This document shows, piece after piece, positions 30,335-31,710 of a stretch of DNA of 31,710 bases (within the stretch, counting starts at the first letter, position 1; each line of letters begins with the position of its first letter). The notes below the pieces were generated by a model that ran no database searches, was not told the origin of the DNA, and saw nothing but the letters and a program-made list of their open reading frames with translations. This stretch comes from an uncultured Oscillospiraceae bacterium (GTDB lineage: Bacteria > Bacillota > Clostridia > Oscillospirales > Acutalibacteraceae): NCBI GenBank assembly GCA_905192745.1, contig CAJJLZ010000027.1, positions 1 to 31,710 on the forward strand. The letters run 5' to 3'. The translations under genes and the position numbers were made by a program.

Positions 30335-31519
30335 ATGGCAGCATCGAAGTCTGCGGCGCTTTCCGCCGCGCCCTCCAAACCGAAAAAGCGATTTCGCCTG
30401 TTCTCCGTGTCGCAGGGCTTTGATATGCCCTTCCTGATTATTCTGATGATTATTCTGGTGGTCGGGCTAATCAGTCAGTTTTCCGCAAGCTATGCGTATT
30501 CCTATTACTGGAACGACGGAGACAGCTTTTATTTTATTAAACGGCAGTTGATTTTCGCGGCGATCGGCGTGGCGGCGATGCTGATTATTTCCACGGTCGA
30601 TTATCATATCCTGCACCATTTCGCCATCCCGCTGATGCTGGTGTCCTTTATTCTTTTGGGCGTTGTGCTGATGATGCCCAGTTCCACCGGCATTCACCGC
30701 TGGATACGGCTTCCGGGGTTACAGTTTCAGCCCTCCGAAATCGCCAAATTCACACTGATCCTGCTGTTTGCGCACCTGATATCCATCAATCATAAAAAGA
30801 TGAAAACCTTCCTCGCCGGGTATCTGCCCTTTATGGTGATCCTGGGGGTTACCTGCGGACTGGTGTTTTTGGAGCCTCACCTGTCCGGCACCATTCTGCT
30901 GCTGGGTATCGGGATCATCATGATGTATGTCGGCGGCACCCGGCTGCTGTATCTGCTGGGGACGCTGGGACTGGGCGTGGGCGCGGTCATTTACATGGTT
31001 TTCGTCAAAGGATATGAGCAGGATCGGATCAACGTCTGGCTGCACCCCTTCGAGGCGTACGCCACCAACCGGGACGAGGCGTGGCAGACCATTCAGTCCC
31101 TTTATGCCATCGGTTCCGGCGGCGTGATGGGACAGGGTCTGGGAAATTCCCGCCAGAAGCATCTGTTCCTGCCCGAACCCCACAACGACTTTATCTTTTC
31201 GGTCATCTGCGAGGAGATGGGCTTTGTTGGGGCGGTGCTGGTGATCGTGCTGTTTGCCCTTCTCCTCTGGCGGGGCATTACCATCGGGATGAAGTCGCCG
31301 GATAAATTCGGTTCCATGCTCGCGGTCGGCCTGACGGTTCAGGTCGGGCTGCAGGCGGTGATGAATATGGCGGTGGTTACCAATACCATCCCGAACACCG
31401 GCATCAGTCTGCCGTTCTTCAGCTACGGCGGCACTTCTCTGGTGATGCTGCTGGCACAGATGGGCGTGGTGCTTTCGGTTTCACGAAACGCCTCGCTGGG
31501 AAAGGGGAAGGAACCGTAG
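30335..31519 (+). CDS. ftsW: SEDS glycosyltransferase FtsW/SpoVE
   Basis: A 394-aa polytopic lipid II polymerase working with the class B PBP at the septum. A basic cytoplasmic N-terminus (about 30 residues) is followed by about ten membrane spans. The extracytoplasmic loop carries LPEPHNDFIFSVICEE with the Asp that is essential in FtsW/RodA. The C-terminal NTGISLPFFSYGGTS block is a SEDS signature. The motif usually written EPDxGT is EPHLSGT here, a variant I believe occurs in clostridial SpoVE/FtsW. GGCGAGG precedes the ATG. FtsW and SpoVE cannot be told apart by sequence alone. The stop codon TAG is the first part of the downstream repeat array. Confidence 0.94.
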   Translation: MAASKSAALSAAPSKPKKRFRLFSVSQGFDMPFLIILMIILVVGLISQFSASYAYSYYWNDGDSFYFIKRQLIFAAIGVAAMLIISTVDYHILHHFAIPLMLVSFILLGVVLMMPSSTGIHRWIRLPGLQFQPSEIAKFTLILLFAHLISINHKKMKTFLAGYLPFMVILGVTCGLVFLEPHLSGTILLLGIGIIMMYVGGTRLLYLLGTLGLGVGAVIYMVFVKGYEQDRINVWLHPFEAYATNRDEAWQTIQSLYAIGSGGVMGQGLGNSRQKHLFLPEPHNDFIFSVICEEMGFVGAVLVIVLFALLLWRGITIGMKSPDKFGSMLAVGLTVQVGLQAVMNMAVVTNTIPNTGISLPFFSYGGTSLVMLLAQMGVVLSVSRNASLGKGKEP

Positions 31520-31710
31520 CGCCGCCCAAAAGGAATTTATACCAACGTTTTCCGGCGGCGCAACCGAAAATGCCGTTCGGCATTTTCCTGAAGTTTTCGT
31601 GTATACCACGGCCGCCCAAAAGAGATTTATACCAGTGTTTTCCGGCGGCGCAACCGAAAATGCCGTTCGGCATTTTCCTGAAGTTTTCGTGTATACCACG
31701 GCCGCCCAAA
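31517..31710 (-). repeat. Two tandem 90-bp repeats plus partial third (type B array)
   Basis: Near-identical 90-bp units at 31521-31610 and 31611-31700, and the first 10 bases of a third at the window end. They differ at a few positions around AAAGGAATTT/AAAGAGATTT and ACCAACG/ACCAGTG. Read on the minus strand each unit has GGGCGGC, TGGTATAC, a 10-bp hairpin (GAAAATGCCG/CGGCATTTTC), GCGCCGCCGGAAAA and TGGTATAAA. This matches the type A array at 9206-9394 in order and spacing. The array begins within the ftsW stop codon region. An apparent minus-strand repeated ORF here is an accident of the 90-bp period. Confidence 0.93.

Noticed and set aside
31419..31709. Minus-strand repetitive protein (GIHENFRKMPNGIFGCAAGK repeats)
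   Set aside because: The apparent protein repeat follows only from the 90-bp period. The related array at 9206 has an 89-bp period that breaks every frame, so the family is not coding.
1..31710. tRNA or rRNA genes, insertion sequences, phage genes
   Set aside because: I looked for cloverleaf ends, conserved rRNA segments, transposase and integrase motifs on both strands by eye and saw none.

Overview
The window reads as a chromosomal segment of a Gram-positive anaerobe of class Clostridia, most likely Oscillospirales (Ruminococcaceae/Oscillospiraceae type), with GC-rich coding DNA. This placement is inferred from gene content, not from a marker-gene match. The supporting features are a dcw cluster in the order mraZ-rsmH-ftsL-PASTA PBP-murE-mraY-ftsW, a Gram-positive LexA box, a class D-like sortase, a BY-kinase/PHP-phosphatase pair, rpsF-ssb-rpsR, near-consensus vegetative promoters and many strong intrinsic terminators.

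Layout. Bases 1-540 are non-coding but structured. They hold an unassigned inverted-repeat domain, a probable minus-strand small RNA with C-rich single-stranded segments, and the LexA operator and promoter. Then follow lexA with an overlapping leader ORF, a DUF523 gene, and a ComEA-like helix-hairpin-helix protein (to 2330). An AT-rich stretch (about 2580-3000) leads into a small secreted protein broken by an in-frame TGA. Next is an ABC transporter: a permease with a large extracytoplasmic domain, an ATPase and a second membrane protein. From 6993 come ilvE and an RluA-family pseudouridine synthase, then two tandem 89-bp repeats followed by a multi-hairpin element, a zinc-dependent phospholipase C-like protein, and luxS. 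A membrane-anchored LysM/G5/M23 peptidase follows, with a WalR-type box at its promoter. prfB lies on the minus strand, followed by a transglutaminase-like lipoprotein and rpsF-ssb-rpsR.

From 17.4 to 19.5 kb a minus-strand cassette encodes a short wall-anchored protein with a non-canonical sorting signal, a sortase, and a four-TM protein. A terminator-like hairpin sits inside the first codons of the sortase gene. From 19.85 kb a structured leader of about 330 nt precedes a Wzz-like co-polymerase, a BY-kinase and a CpsB/CapC phosphatase, with an attenuator-like hairpin before the phosphatase. No glycosyltransferases follow. From 22.8 kb the dcw operon begins, with four 10-bp direct repeats that look like the MraZ operator. 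It runs to ftsW without murF or murD.

A second tandem repeat (90 bp) starts at the ftsW stop codon and runs off the window. In reverse orientation it has the same segment-by-segment architecture as the 89-bp array, so both belong to one repeat family.

The main theme is the cell envelope: peptidoglycan precursor synthesis and septation, wall hydrolysis, protein anchoring to the wall, and polysaccharide chain-length control. The most unusual material is in the non-coding DNA: the repeat family, the candidate sRNA, the long leaders, and the hairpin inside the sortase gene.
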